A stretch of 11,863 bases of DNA from Hydnum rufescens UP504 (GCA_014904985.1 MU129143.1:69615-81477), one strand, 5' to 3'; shown: positions 1 through 8,759, counted from the stretch's first letter. Numbers and translations are program-made. Notes: generated by a model not told the origin, from the letters alone.

Positions 1-721
1 ATCCCTCCTCCCAACGTAAATCCTCCGACGCCGACCCCAGAGATACGTCCACCGGTAACTGTGACACCGAATGGCTCGAGTTTGGGGTAAACTTCGTCCC
101 AAGTAAGTCCAGCCCCGATGGTTGCCGTGTTCGAGGCTTGGTCATACATAACTGTGTTGAATCTGATAATGCGATCTGAACTCCGGGCGTTGAACTGAAA
201 CCCTGGTTTGCCGTATGTCCTCCGGATTTTATCTGTGGGTGTGTTTTGAATAGAAGTAGAAGTCGGGCGAAGGCATGAGGCTGGACCGCAAGGGTGTGGA
301 GGTTGTGCCAAGATCTTAAGCTACGGGCCAAAACAAGTCAGAACCCAATGTGGGCAGTGGGGTACAATGAAATTAATCCAACAATTTTGGACACGTCGTG
401 AACAGTTCCTGGCTCCAACAGAAACAAACTGATGTTTCGTTGCTGGAAGGAGATCCAATGATATGTGCCGCTAGCGTAGCGATTGGCTCCCTGCCAGAGT
501 TATAAGACGGGTGCTGAAGACGGAGCGACAATGGGCCTACTTACCGGGATAGAAAACTTGGAACGGGGGGACACGGCACGCTGGAGGCCAAGCTGTAGAA
601 TGATACGCATGCCGTGGAGTGACGGGCGGGTAGCACAGCACACAGATCGAGACACGGAAAGGGACGATGGAATCAGAGTCGTCACAAATGGTCCACGTTC
701 GCCAATGTAGAATGGAAGCAT
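1..721 (-). pseudogene. FAD-linked oxidase copy C, 5' part, broken, runs off left edge
   Basis: N-terminal part of a secreted FAD-dependent oxidoreductase (VAO/PCMH superfamily). Visible exons on the minus strand: about 721-545 (start uncertain), 490-383, 320-287 and 232-5. The last exon gives KSGGHTANQGFSST, then a stretch ending GVGVGGFTLGGG, which are the flavin-binding loops of this family. Unlike copies A and B the GG-His motif is intact, so C kept the residue expected to carry 8-alpha-linked FAD. The frame is broken repeatedly: exon 2 is 108 bases (104 in A and B), exon 3 is 34 (36 in A and B; ATCTT and CCCTTG are each one base short), and exon 4 lacks a base at TCAGATTC (position about 158-166). 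Exon 1 ends in the wrong phase. The donor after exon 4 would read GG instead of GC/GT, at the window edge. C is clearly more diverged than A is from B. Several indels sit in homopolymers, so assembly error is a possible alternative to real decay. Confidence 0.75.
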
Positions 722-742
722 GCTCCCCCGATATATTCGTCA

Positions 743-758
743 GACCTGTAGGCAGGTC
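743..758. repeat. Small perfect hairpin
   Basis: GACCTG (743-748), loop TAGG, CAGGTC (753-758). Six base pairs with no mismatch. Function unknown; may be chance. Confidence 0.4.
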
Positions 759-812
759 CGCATCTCACACGTCGCGGCTGTTAGTCGAGGCCATTCCGAA
801 TTGAGTCTAATG

Positions 813-828
813 CAGTGCCATTGCACTG
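813..828. repeat. Small perfect hairpin
   Basis: CAGTGC (813-818), loop CATT, GCACTG (823-828). Same 6-4-6 geometry as the hairpin at 743-758, about 70 bases away. May be chance. Confidence 0.4.
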
Positions 829-1079
829 AACTTGAATTTCCTGGCTTGCCTATTTGGGTCAAATCAAAGATTCCCAAAGGATTGTGTGGTGGTGCAAGAT
901 AGAAAGGGAAGTAGCGCATCGAACTTGTGAATCGAATGAGGAGAAGCCAAATGTGATGCAGATGGTGAGTACGCAAGAGATGGAGCCAGTCCCTAACCGT
1001 AGCCCCAAGCGTCTCCTGGACCTAGTGGTGGAAACCATTGCCAACAGTCCCCACAGCTAGCATGAAGAAGGACCACTAA

Positions 1080-1121
1080 CCCCTGGTCTTGTCACACGCT
1101 GTGTCACAGAATGACCAGGGG
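1080..1121. repeat. Inverted repeat with nested direct repeat
   Basis: CCCCTGGTC (1080-1088) pairs with GACCAGGGG (1113-1121). The 24-base loop contains TGTCACA twice as a direct repeat. It lies about 90 bases left of the dispersed repeat at 1212 and could be part of an old mobile-element end, which is inference. Confidence 0.5.
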
Positions 1122-1211
1122 GAAGAGAAGGGGAGGTAAGAGAGGAAGGCGTGTTTCAAACTTTCAATGTCAGAAACCTAAATATCAACATGAACGTTAG
1201 GATGGGTGCGA

Positions 1212-1443
1212 GTGAGCTGGGGGAAATTTAAAGGAGAAGGGTCACCATGCTCATCTTTGACCACCATGACTCAAATAGGCAGAAACACTAAGCGTTCCTC
1301 CATATTTGGCACAGAAACATCCCAGCCCATTCCGAACCACAGGGTCACTTCTCTAGGTGTCACACCCAATCCGACCCAGCGACCCCCCATTGTTGTGTTA
1401 TTTTGCTTGAGAGTCACGTCACATGGCCGCGGTTTGTCAGGAC
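1212..1443. repeat. Dispersed direct repeat, left copy
   Basis: Diverged but clear relative of 10222-10393 in the same orientation. Shared blocks in the same order: GTGAGCTGG (1212 and 10222), CCATGCT, TTCCTCCA, CCACAGGGTCACTT (1337 and 10304), GTGTCAC, CCAATC, GACCCCCCATTGTTG (1381 and 10341), TTGCTTG.GAGTCA and GGCCGC (to 1443 and 10393). This copy is about 60 bases longer. No coding frame is conserved between the copies, which fits a mobile-element remnant better than a gene. Confidence 0.75.
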
Positions 1444-1714
1444 CTGCTTGGATACCCCAGATACCGCAGGGCGTTCCGCCATTTTTATATTGATCTAAAA
1501 TTGCAGACAGGCAAGTTCTCGCTGAGACTGATCCGCTGGCTTTGAGGGTTGGGACTCCTCTTGCACTCCCACTCCCATATGGCCGAATATTGAATCAAAT
1601 GGGCTGTGAAATTCCTTACTATAGTATGAGGAGGGTGCGAATTGTGTGATAAAAGAACCTCGGTGCAGGGTACGATTGCGGAGGTACAAACCAGTGGGGG
1701 TTTACACGCAGTAC
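1444..1714. other. No gene recognised
   Basis: A minus-strand open frame covers most of this stretch (1784-1485), but it has no recognisable motif, no signal peptide and no counterpart in the other repeats. It is treated as chance. Confidence 0.3.
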
Positions 1715-2134
1715 CTACTCTATATATAGTAAAATAGGGGGTGGCCCTAGAATGGGCCGGAACAGGGAGGCCGCAATTTGGCACGTGATATGAATACGCC
1801 GTAGCCGATAACCGCCCATTTCAACAGCGAACAGATTCAACAGCGCGCCGCGAGCGTCACAGATGGTGAGATAGTGCAATGGGGATCGATGGGCGCGGAT
1901 GAGGACACCTCCCCCCTGAGGCCAATCCATCTACTTTGTGATCCATGTATGGAAACCCCATTCCTCAGGGCGGCTTGATCCTTCAGACAGCGGAATTCGA
2001 CCTGAATTGAGTATATTGCCCCGCGCTAATTGTGCGTACGGTTCACTCTGGAGGCCAGACACCCCTCCATACGCGTAGTACTTTTCGCAGTGCGAGGCGC
2101 GAACAGAACCACCGGTACAGGTAAGTAGGCCCAA
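1715..2134 (-). pseudogene. Unidentified interrupted ORF (possible gene relic)
   Basis: One minus-strand frame stays open from 2134 to 1715 except for a single TAG at about 1933-1931. The upstream part is 67 codons and the downstream part restarts with ATG at 1930. The translation includes YAYGGVSGLQSEPYAQLARG before the stop and AHRSPLHYLTICDARGALLN after it. The composition is protein-like, but I recognise no domain. It could be an old gene fragment with one nonsense change, two exons with an unrecognised intron, or chance. No paralogue is present in the window to test the frame by conservation. Confidence 0.25.
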
Positions 2135-2510
2135 ATACCGTATTTACCGACTTACACGCCCCTCACCTTCGGCCGGCGTTGAGTTGTGGCGCCGAATTTC
2201 CCGTTTTTGCTTCCGGATGCCGCCCAAAGTCCTCATTGACACCTCAACTGTGCCTTCCTCTTTCCCTCAGCCATATAGCCGTAGGGCGTATGACTGAGTT
2301 ATCCGTCCAATAGAAAAGACACGAGCTCGTCTACGAGGTCTCTGGATGAATTCGCTGGCTCACTGGCCTGGCAGATACACTCCTGTACAGTACAATAATG
2401 ATCTCCCCAGGAATCCTGGAATTATCAGGCCGCCTTGGAGAATAGGACACATCGATCAATTCAAGCCAATGCGAGCGCACCACAACTCTCTGGAAGACAA
2501 ACTCCACAGA
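2135..2510. other. Intergenic, no gene seen
   Basis: Only short overlapping open frames on both strands, with no motif or conserved counterpart. The right edge is where the A/B tandem duplication becomes recognisable. Confidence 0.4.
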
Positions 2511-2690
2511 TACCGAACCTGGTCAAATCAATTGGATATGTAGTCCCGCAGAGAGTTGAAGAATTCATTTTCGCTCCTCAGTTCGTTGTGGTATTTCTTA
2601 TTGCCAAATGTCAGTCCCAGATCTAAGCCGGCCGGAGGCATTACTGTACACAATTTGAACGACTTGAAATATTTCGCCTCGATGGTTTTA
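2511..2690 (-). pseudogene. Relic of an unidentified downstream gene, copy 1
   Basis: The minus-strand frame contains GLDLGLTFGNKKYHNELRSE. The same region of unit B reads SLDVGLAFGNKKYRNELKNE, so an amino-acid-level signal is shared, with changes at synonymous or conservative positions. A third, shorter copy lies at 10968-11026. The protein family is not recognised. The frame ends soon after in this copy. It probably represents the end of another gene caught in the duplication; a 3' UTR of the FAD gene is less likely because the frame is conserved. Confidence 0.45.
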
Positions 2691-2797
2691 CATACACTCG
2701 TTATCGTAACTAGTATATTTAGGACGGGTGCACGTCCTGGTGTCAATTATTGTCCAGCAACCCCGCCTTACAGATCAAAGATACCGCTCACGACCCG

Positions 2798-4975
2798 CTA
2801 GAAGTGGAATCCCCCAGCGAGGTTCATGACTAGACGCAGGGAGATATGCTCATCAGCTGCCTGCCAATAAGAACCACCAAAAAACAAAAAAGCACGCACT
2901 CTTATACGGATCATACTTCTTCCTGAGCCTCTGCAGCTTTGGAAGATTGACGGTGTAGAGCTTCTCGAGTGGTATATCGCTCAAGGAGTAGTCGGAATAG
3001 AGGGGTAGGTCAGCCAGCTGCTGGCCTTCGCTTTCCGCAGTAGCAGTGATTGCTGCTGCGACTTTTTTCAGGTCCTCCCGCGCAACATGATCGGAGCCTG
3101 CACCGGGCCAGCGCTGAAAAGAAAATGAAAATGGATCAGTGCGTAAATTCAACAGAAGGACCGAGTTGGATGGTTCGATCCCTCACCCAGAGAAGCGACA
3201 AAGGCGTGAAGAATTTGTTATGGGGATACGACGAATCGTTCTTGGAGGAAGTCACTCCTCCAGTGTTTATGAATGGTTCGATAAACACGATAAGGGACGC
3301 CCCGTCCGTGAATTTGCCACCACCATCGAAGTAGTACTACAATCGCATCTAAGTACGATCCAATACAGAGAAAATGGGGCACAAAAATCTTACATCAGTT
3401 TGATGGAGAATCTGATTTATCACCCCGACAGTGAGGTCCGTAAGGGATACAGTGTGCATGGCACCCCTGAACACACCGTGAATCAACAGCTTATATGGCA
3501 TAGCATCGGAGAAGGGCTTACCGGAGGTCGTTCTTCAGGAATGGAGCGGATGCCGCAGTTATGAGGTCGGTGTAGGTGCGGGTCTTCACGTCTTCTTGAG
3601 CTCTTGGGATATCAAAGAACTTGTCAAAAATATTGGGAGGCTGGGTCGACCCATTGTAGAAAAGTGTAACACTGAGTACGGGTGCAGGGACGCGGGTATA
3701 CACCGCGACTACAGTGGCATCCACATTGGTGTTGCTTGCTTGAAAGTCGGCGACGGCCGACACAACGAGGTTGATATTGGGCTGTGTGTATATCAGGCCG
3801 CCCCCCTATGAATTAGTCATCTTCAGCATAACGATACTCGGTGTATCGCACGTCTCACTTACCCACACATTACCAAGCGAATAAGTCTTGAATACATAGC
3901 GAGTTATGATTCCCTGTATTGAATTTAGTACACTGGCGATTGAGAACACACTCGAATCTCACAAAATTGTTATATCCGCCCTATGACGAGTCCCAGAGTG
4001 AGTATCTTGAAGATAGGGATAGAGGGTCGCTTACTTTCAATGCCCATGACAAGTCCGGGTCTGATTGGGCGGTGACCACCGTAATCTCACCATTAGGAAG
4101 AACCAACTCGAACGCCACGATATTATCGGTTACCTAGTTAGATACCGATTGGGAACCAGATGTCAAACGAGCCGTGTGACAGACATGCTTACCAGTCCGT
4201 GTCGATTAGAGATGTATGAATAGCCTGGTGGGAAGAGTATAAGCAACCTGCACGAGCCGGAAAAGAATTAGAGGAATGGAGGATATGCTTGCCTCCTCCC
4301 AAGGTGACTCCTGACATGCCAACACCAACGATACGTCCGCCTACGACTGTGACGCCTAATGGCTGGAGTTTGGTGTAGAGTTCAGCCCAAGAAAGTCCAG
4401 CCCCGGCAGTTGCGGTATGCTTGTCTTTGTTATACGTAACGTCCTTGAATCCTGATAATGCGATCTGAACTCCGGGGGTTGAACTGAACCCGGGGTTTGT
4501 CGCACGTCCCCGGCTTTTATCTGTGAGAGTATTTTCAATTGAAGGACGAGTTGGACGAATGCATTGACTGACCGCGAAAGGTGTATAATGTCTGCCAAGG
4601 ATCTTAATCTACGGACCGAACCCCAAGTCAGAATCCAGTGTGGGCAGTGGGGTACAAAACCAATCTACAATTTTGGACACGTCCTGAACGGTTGCAGGTT
4701 CCACGGAACAAGCTGACGCTTGGCTGCTCGAAGGAAGCCAATGATATGTATCACTAGTGTAGAGTTCGCTCCCTGCCAAATTATAAGGCTGGTGCTGAAG
4801 GTGAAAGCGGAGCCACATGGGCGTACTTACCAGGGTAGGAAACACGGGCAGTGGGTACAGCGCGCTGGATAGCATAGCACGTCCAGCGATACGGGGGGTG
4901 GATCGCGAGACCCTCGGGGGCAAACCAGTACCACACCTGGGAAAGTGTGGTGAGAGCAGCGTACGGTAAAAGCAT
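2798..4975 (-). pseudogene. Secreted FAD-binding (PCMH/BBE-like) oxidoreductase, copy A, one frameshift
   Basis: Flavin-dependent oxidase of the VAO/berberine-bridge type; substrate unknown, expected to be secreted. Joined by hand into 13 exons: 4975-4831, 4772-4669, 4608-4573, 4520-4293, 4224-4193, 4133-4035, 3980-3963, 3913-3863, 3805-3522, 3466-3394, 3336-3187, 3113-2900, 2829-2798. With one missing base restored the length is 1,467 nt (488 aa), usual for the family. Residues 1-24 (MLLPYAALTTLSQVWYW...) form a signal peptide. SVEPATVQDVSKI and ATNPGFSST then GVGMSGVTLGGG are the FAD_binding_4 loops; DNIVAFELVLPNGEI and GGYNNFGI follow; the end is a BBE tail, YDPYK then MNLAGGFHF and stop. 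Exon 4 is 228 nt where phase needs 229; the loss is at AAAGCCGGGGACG, inside the flavin-linking loop, where the GG-His residue also reads Arg (CGT). The intron after exon 4 is GC-AG; all the others are GT-AG. A single indel leaves sequencing error possible. Confidence 0.85.
3963..3980 (-). other. 18-nt microexon (GGYNNF) of copy A
   Basis: The exon encodes only Gly-Gly-Tyr-Asn-Asn-Phe between a CATAG acceptor and a GTGAGA donor. It must be included, because the flanking exons end in ALK and begin with GII, and the family motif is K-G-G-x-N-N-F-G-I. It is identical at all 18 bases to the microexon of copy B (6939-6922). Confidence 0.85.
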
Positions 4976-5012
4976 TTGGAACAGGATTGGGACCTCGATC
5001 CTTAGCCATCCT

Positions 5013-5026
5013 AACGCTTTTTATGG
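5013..5026 (-). promoter_or_regulatory. Putative TATA-like element of copy A
   Basis: The minus strand reads CCCATAAAAAGCG about 40-50 bases upstream of the copy A ATG at 4975. The spacing is tight for a fungal TATA box plus leader, so this is tentative. Confidence 0.3.
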
Positions 5027-5379
5027 GGCGCAGGTACGGAAACGAGTGACAGTTCATGAAGGATTTACAAATGCTCCATGTCTGTCAGCGGGGAATAAGA
5101 TGTATTCTGCCAGCTGACCTAGCCCAGTTGACAGGCAACCTCGGAAGATGTCCTCCGTTTTGCAGCCGATTGACAAGTGCACTGCATAAAGAAGTCGTAG
5201 GGTCCTGGCGTGAGATACTACTGTATGCGTGACCGCCAAAATGTCCTGCAGTCATCACAAGTGTCCGTTGGCTCCCAAACTTGGCGGAAATGTTCTGGGT
5301 GACAATATGCACGACACTGCCAAGTTAGAAGAGATTCTGTGCCCAACTGAGGGTGTGGTAGAAGAAGGGATCCACTCAA
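5027..5379. other. Spacer between copy A and unit B, no complete gene
   Basis: Overlapping minus-strand frames lie at 5312-5085 and 5239-5054, and a further one at 5443-5255 adjoins the relic at 5380-5457. They may belong to the unidentified neighbour gene of which relics are seen at 5380-5656, but no start, stop or splice pattern could be fixed. Confidence 0.35.
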
Positions 5380-5457
5380 GGTCCCTCTTCCGGATCGGCA
5401 AGTTCGTGACGGCCCGGAGATTTACATCCGGACCCGCATCCATCCGGGCATCACCAG
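5380..5457 (-). pseudogene. Relic peptide segment of unidentified gene, left copy
   Basis: The minus frame gives DARMDAGPDVNLRAVTNLPI. The related segment at 8258-8338 gives HARIDANPEANLQARAELVI. About half the residues match, and most of the others are changes expected under coding constraint. It probably comes from a gene that once stood next to each FAD oxidase copy. The family is not recognised. Confidence 0.45.
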
Positions 5458-5485
5458 GAACGCTGCAAGTGTCCCAGCGATACAG

Positions 5486-5656
5486 TACCGAACCTGGCCA
5501 ATCAATCGGATAGTCTCCCAGAGAGTAACGGAGAAGAATCCATTTTCGTTCTTCAGTTCGTTGCGGTATTTCTTATTGCCAAACGCCAGTCCCACATCTA
5601 AGCTGGAGGCTTTACGTAGTTTGAACGATCTGTAATATTTCTCCTCGATAGTTTTA
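5486..5656 (-). pseudogene. Relic of an unidentified downstream gene, copy 2
   Basis: The minus frame contains YYRSFKLRKASSLDVGLAFG and then NKKYRNELKNENGFF. It is the most intact of three copies (others at 2511-2690 and 10968-11026) and remains open on the left for about 25 further codons. No function is assigned. Confidence 0.45.
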
Positions 5657-5761
5657 GACGCTCATTATGTGAGTATTATATATTAAGGACGAGGGTAGGT
5701 CTTGGTGTCAGTTATTATCCACCAACCTGCTTAACAGATCAAAGGTACCGCTCATGCCCAG

Positions 5762-7922
5762 CTAGAAGTGGAATCCCCCAGCGCGGTCCATCACTAAACG
5801 AGTGGGAATATGCTCATCAGCTGCCTACCAAGCAGAACCTCCAAAAAAAGCACGCACTCTTATTGGGATCATACTTCGCCCTGATGCTACGGAGCTTAGG
5901 AAGATTGACGGTGTAGAGCTTCTCGAGTGGTATATCGCTCAAGGAGTAGTCGGAATAGAGGGGTAGGTCAGCCAGCTTCTGGCCTTCACTTTCCGCAGTA
6001 GCAGTGATGGCTGCTGCCGCCAGTTTCAGGTTCTCCCGCGCAGTCTGATCGGAATCTGCATCGGGCCAGCGCTGAAAAGAAACGAAAATGGATCAGCGTG
6101 TAAATTAAACAGGATGTCCGAGTTGGATGGTTCGATCCCTCACCCAGAGAAGTGACAGAGGCGTGAGGAATTTGGTATGGGGATACGCCGTATCACTGTT
6201 TGGGAGAAGTCACTCCCCCAGTCGGTATGAATGGCTCAATAAACACCATAAGAGACGCCCCACTGGTGAATGAGCCATTGTAATTGTAGTAGAACTACAA
6301 TGGCCTCAGCACGATCCAATAGAGAAATGGGTCACAAAAATCTCACATCGGTTTGATTGAGAATCTGAGATATGACCCCGACACTGAGATCCGTAAGGGA
6401 TACAGTGTGCATAGCACCCCTGAACACACCATGAATCAAGGGCTTGTATGGCACAGCATCGAATAAGCGCTTACCGGAGCTTATTATGCAGGAATGGAAC
6501 GGATGCCGTATTTATGAGGTCGGTGTACGTACGGGTCTTCACATCTTCGAGAGTTCTTGGGATAGAAAAGAAATTGTCAAAAACACCCGGAGGCGGGGTC
6601 GAGCCATTATAGAAAGCCGTAACACTGAGGAAGGGTGGAGAGCCATCCATGCGGGCATATACCGCGACGACAGTGGCATCCACATCGGTGTTGCTTGCTT
6701 GAAAGTCAGCGATGGCTGGCACAACGAGGCCGATATTGGCGCCTGTGTATAGCAGGTCGCCACCCTATCAATCAGTAATCTTCAGCATAACCATCCTCGA
6801 TATACCGCACCCTTCACTTACCCACACATCATGGAGCGAATAAGTTTTGAGTACAAAATGAGTGACAATTCCCTGCATTGAATTTAGTACATCGGCCATT
6901 GCGAAGACACTCGAATCTCACAAAATTGTTATATCCGCCCTGTGACGAATCCGAGAGTAAGTATCTAGCAGATAGCGATACGGCAATAGAGGGTCCCTTA
7001 CTTTCAATGCAAAGGACAATTCCGGGTTTGAATCGGCGGTGACCGTCGTAATCTCACCATTAGGAAGAACTAACTCGAACGCCACGATGTTGTCGATCAC
7101 CTAGGTAGATACGATTGGGAACCGGATGTCAAACGAGTCGTGTGACATGCTTACCAGTCCGTGTCGATTAGAGGTGTATGAATAACCTGGTGGGAAGAGT
7201 ATAAGCTACGTGTACGAGCCAGGAAAGAATTAGAGAAATGGAGGATTTGCTTGCCTCCTCCCAAGGTGACTCCTGCCATGCCAACACCAACGATACGTCC
7301 GCCTACGACTGTGACGCCTAATGGCTGCAGTCGCGTGTAGACTTCATCCCAAGCAAGTCCGGCCCCGACAGTTGCCGTACGCAGCTTTGGGTCATAAGTA
7401 ACGTCCTTGAATTTCGATAACGCGATCTGAACTCCGGGGTTGAACTGAACCCGGGGTTTGTCGCGCGTCCCCCGCCTTTTACCTGTGGGAATGTTTTGAA
7501 TTGAAGCAAAAGTCGGACGAATGCATTGACTGACCGCAAAGGGTGTGGAATTGTTGCCAAGGATCTGGAGCTACGAGCCGAACCCCAAGTCAAAATCCAG
7601 TATGGGCAGTGGGGTGCAAAATTAATTTACAATTTTGGAGACGTCCTGAACGGTTGCTGGTTCCACGGAACAAGCTGATGCTTGGCTGCTCGAAGGAAGC
7701 CAATGATATGTATCACGAGTGTAGAATGGGCTCCCTGCCAAATTATAAGGCGGGTGCTGAAGGTGAAAACGGAGCCGCATGGGCGTACTTACCAGGATAG
7801 GAAACATAAGCAGTGGGTATGGCGCCCTCGATAGCCAAGCACGTAGGGTGACGCGCGTTGGTTTCAGGAATAAGCCAGTACCAGAGAGAAAGGAAGGTGA
7901 GAGCTGTGTACGGTGAAACCAT
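5762..7922 (-). pseudogene. Secreted FAD-binding (PCMH/BBE-like) oxidoreductase, copy B, two frameshifts
   Basis: Paralogue of copy A with the same 13-exon plan: 7922-7793, 7734-7631, 7570-7535, 7482-7255, 7186-7155, 7100-7002, 6939-6922, 6872-6822, 6764-6475, 6419-6347, 6294-6144, 6071-5858, 5793-5762. The start is the ATG at 7922, which opens a good signal peptide (MVSPYTALTFLSLWYWLIP...) and ends in the correct phase at a GTAAGT donor. Without indels the length would be 1,458 nt (485 aa). Flavin loops: VKGGGRATNPGFSST, then GVGMAGVTLGGG, DNIVAFELVLPNGEI and GGYNNFGI; the tail ends in RAGGFHF. Exon 4 lacks one base (ACCCCGGAG here, ACCCCCGGAG in A). Exon 11 is 151 nt, not 150, with an extra base at CCCAAACAGTGATACG that brings an immediate TGA. 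The two indels cancel in total length but leave about 250 residues out of frame. The GG-His histidine is Arg (CGC), as in A. The intron after exon 4 is GC-AG. Confidence 0.85.
6922..6939 (-). other. 18-nt microexon (GGYNNF) of copy B
   Basis: Same microexon as in copy A, identical in sequence, flanked by a CACAG acceptor and a GTGAGA donor. Skipping it would remove six residues of the conserved K-G-G-x-N-N-F-G motif without changing the frame. Confidence 0.85.
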
Positions 7923-8257
7923 TTGAGAGAGGGAATGAAGGTTGGTGGTGCTGAGAGTAGTGTTGCCGCGACTGGCTCAACTGAGTCAAGTCAAGCCAAC
8001 TACGAGACTAGTAGCCCTGCTCACCTCTTTTATTTTTAACTTTTTTTGATGGTATGTGAAATAAGAAGTCGAGCCATGTTGGGTGAGACCAACCTTTCGT
8101 CTCGCCTCAACACTTAATCTTTTAGCATCCGGCCCCTGAAACTCTGAATGGTATCCGATTTGCATTACAGTATGGATCTGGGTCCCGTGACATTAGGGGC
8201 TGACAGATCAGTTGGAAGTGGAATACAGTCTACTCATTTCTACCCCAACTTTTGCAG
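7923..8257 (-). promoter_or_regulatory. Upstream region and putative promoter of copy B
   Basis: Reading the minus strand, an A-rich TATA-like stretch (AAAAATAAAAGAGG, about 8024-8048) lies roughly 105-125 bases upstream of the ATG. A pyrimidine-rich leader (CCTTCATTCCCTCTCTCAA) runs directly into the start codon, typical of fungal 5' ends. No upstream coding region is seen as far as 8257. Confidence 0.4.
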
Positions 8258-8338
8258 TTTTAGACCGCCTTCAGAATGACAAGTTCGGCGCGGGCCTGGA
8301 GATTTGCCTCCGGATTGGCATCGATGCGCGCATGGTGT
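8258..8338 (-). pseudogene. Relic peptide segment of unidentified gene, right copy
   Basis: The minus frame reads HARIDANPEANLQARAELVI followed by LKAV and a stop. It matches 5380-5457 at peptide level and at roughly 70% of bases. Its presence upstream of copy B, in the place where 5380-5457 stands upstream of copy A, suggests it was part of the ancestral repeated block. Confidence 0.45.
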
Positions 8339-8483
8339 TGCTCACCAGTAAAGCTAACAAGCACAAGTGTAGGCGCCACAGGAGATGATCACGAGCGCAT
8401 CAAAAAATCGTGGGAGCTTTGAAATTTGCTTCATCGGTTTGTTTGCAAGACCGCGGCTGCACCCGCGATGTGAACCACGCCGC

Positions 8484-8528
8484 CGACAATGTGACCGCAA
8501 CGAGACGACGGTAATCCCGTCATTGTCG
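8484..8528 (+). repeat. Nested inverted repeat at the left end of the hairpin array
   Basis: CGACAATG (8484-8491) pairs with CATTGTCG (8521-8528). Inside it GACGG (8507-8511) pairs with CCGTC (8517-8521), sharing one base with the outer arm. It lies in the A/C-rich segment of the first, most diverged unit of the array. Confidence 0.5.
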
Positions 8529-8621
8529 TTTCGGCCCATTGTGGATCCTGCGACCGGTACAACCGAAGAATAGAGACCGCGGGCGACATAACCAGGATAC
8601 CGCCTAGAAAGGCAAGCAGAC

Positions 8622-8649
8622 GACCACACCCGCCACTGCGGGTGTGGTC
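8622..8649 (+). repeat. Exon-type hairpin, unit 1
   Basis: GACCACACCCGC (8622-8633), loop CACT, GCGGGTGTGGTC (8638-8649). Twelve perfect base pairs. Confidence 0.85.
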
Positions 8650-8672
8650 AAAAGGCGAGTTTTTCTATGCTA

Positions 8673-8759
8673 GTGGATACAACGGTGCAAAAAGAGCAGC
8701 TTTCGCTGCTCTTCTTGCACTGCTTTGAATGTCTTTACTAACAACATTTATTATTATAG
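8673..8759 (+). other. Intron-like segment 1 with internal hairpin (weak donor)
   Basis: The acceptor TTATTATAG ends at 8759 and the branch site TACTAAC has its adenosine at 8741. The stem 8685-8700/8705-8720 has 16 positions with one A/C mismatch and loop TTTC. The donor aligned to the other units reads GTGGAT, a poor match, so this copy may no longer splice. Confidence 0.55.

Larger units (their letters stand above)
722..1204. other. Region upstream of copy C, no gene seen
   Basis: This is the 5' side of copy C. Short open frames on both strands show no family signature and no conserved counterpart elsewhere in the window. It holds two small perfect palindromes (743-758 and 813-828) and one larger hairpin (1080-1121). 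No TATA-like element could be tied confidently to the uncertain start of copy C. Confidence 0.4.
2511..4975 (-). repeat. Tandem duplication unit A
   Basis: This block is repeated as unit B at 5486-7922 in the same orientation. Homology starts at the shared TACCGAACCTGG (2511-2522 and 5486-5497), passes through the relic fragment and the entire FAD oxidase gene including all introns, and fades just upstream of the start codons. The stop codons are 2,964 bases apart and the start codons 2,947 bases apart. Introns are nearly as similar as exons, which points to a fairly recent duplication. Confidence 0.85.
5486..7922 (-). repeat. Tandem duplication unit B
   Basis: Partner of unit A (2511-4975). 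The gene order is the same: FAD oxidase, then the FGNKKY relic downstream of it. In-frame length differences, such as six extra bases in exon 9 here, suggest that part of the divergence accumulated under coding constraint. Confidence 0.85.

Noticed and set aside
854..1060. 68-codon plus-strand ORF upstream of copy C.
   Set aside because: No motif and no conserved copy; an overlapping minus-strand frame is equally open.
2849..2856. CTGATGAG on the minus strand resembles a hammerhead ribozyme core (also at 5814-5821).
   Set aside because: It is within the last intron of the FAD genes, and neither the GAAA core strand nor the flanking stems are present.
3171..3190. GGTTCGATCCC resembles a tRNA T-arm (also at 6129-6139).
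   Set aside because: It lies in the intron between exons 11 and 12 of the FAD genes, and no matching acceptor, D or anticodon arms are found.
3467..3521. The intron between exons 9 and 10 has an open frame conserved between A and B (DA(M/V)PYK..LIHGVF), suggesting it might be coding.
   Set aside because: It cannot be joined to the preceding exon in frame, whereas splicing GTAAGC to TTCAG gives the family motif LRGAMHTVS in phase. Introns of the two copies are similar everywhere.
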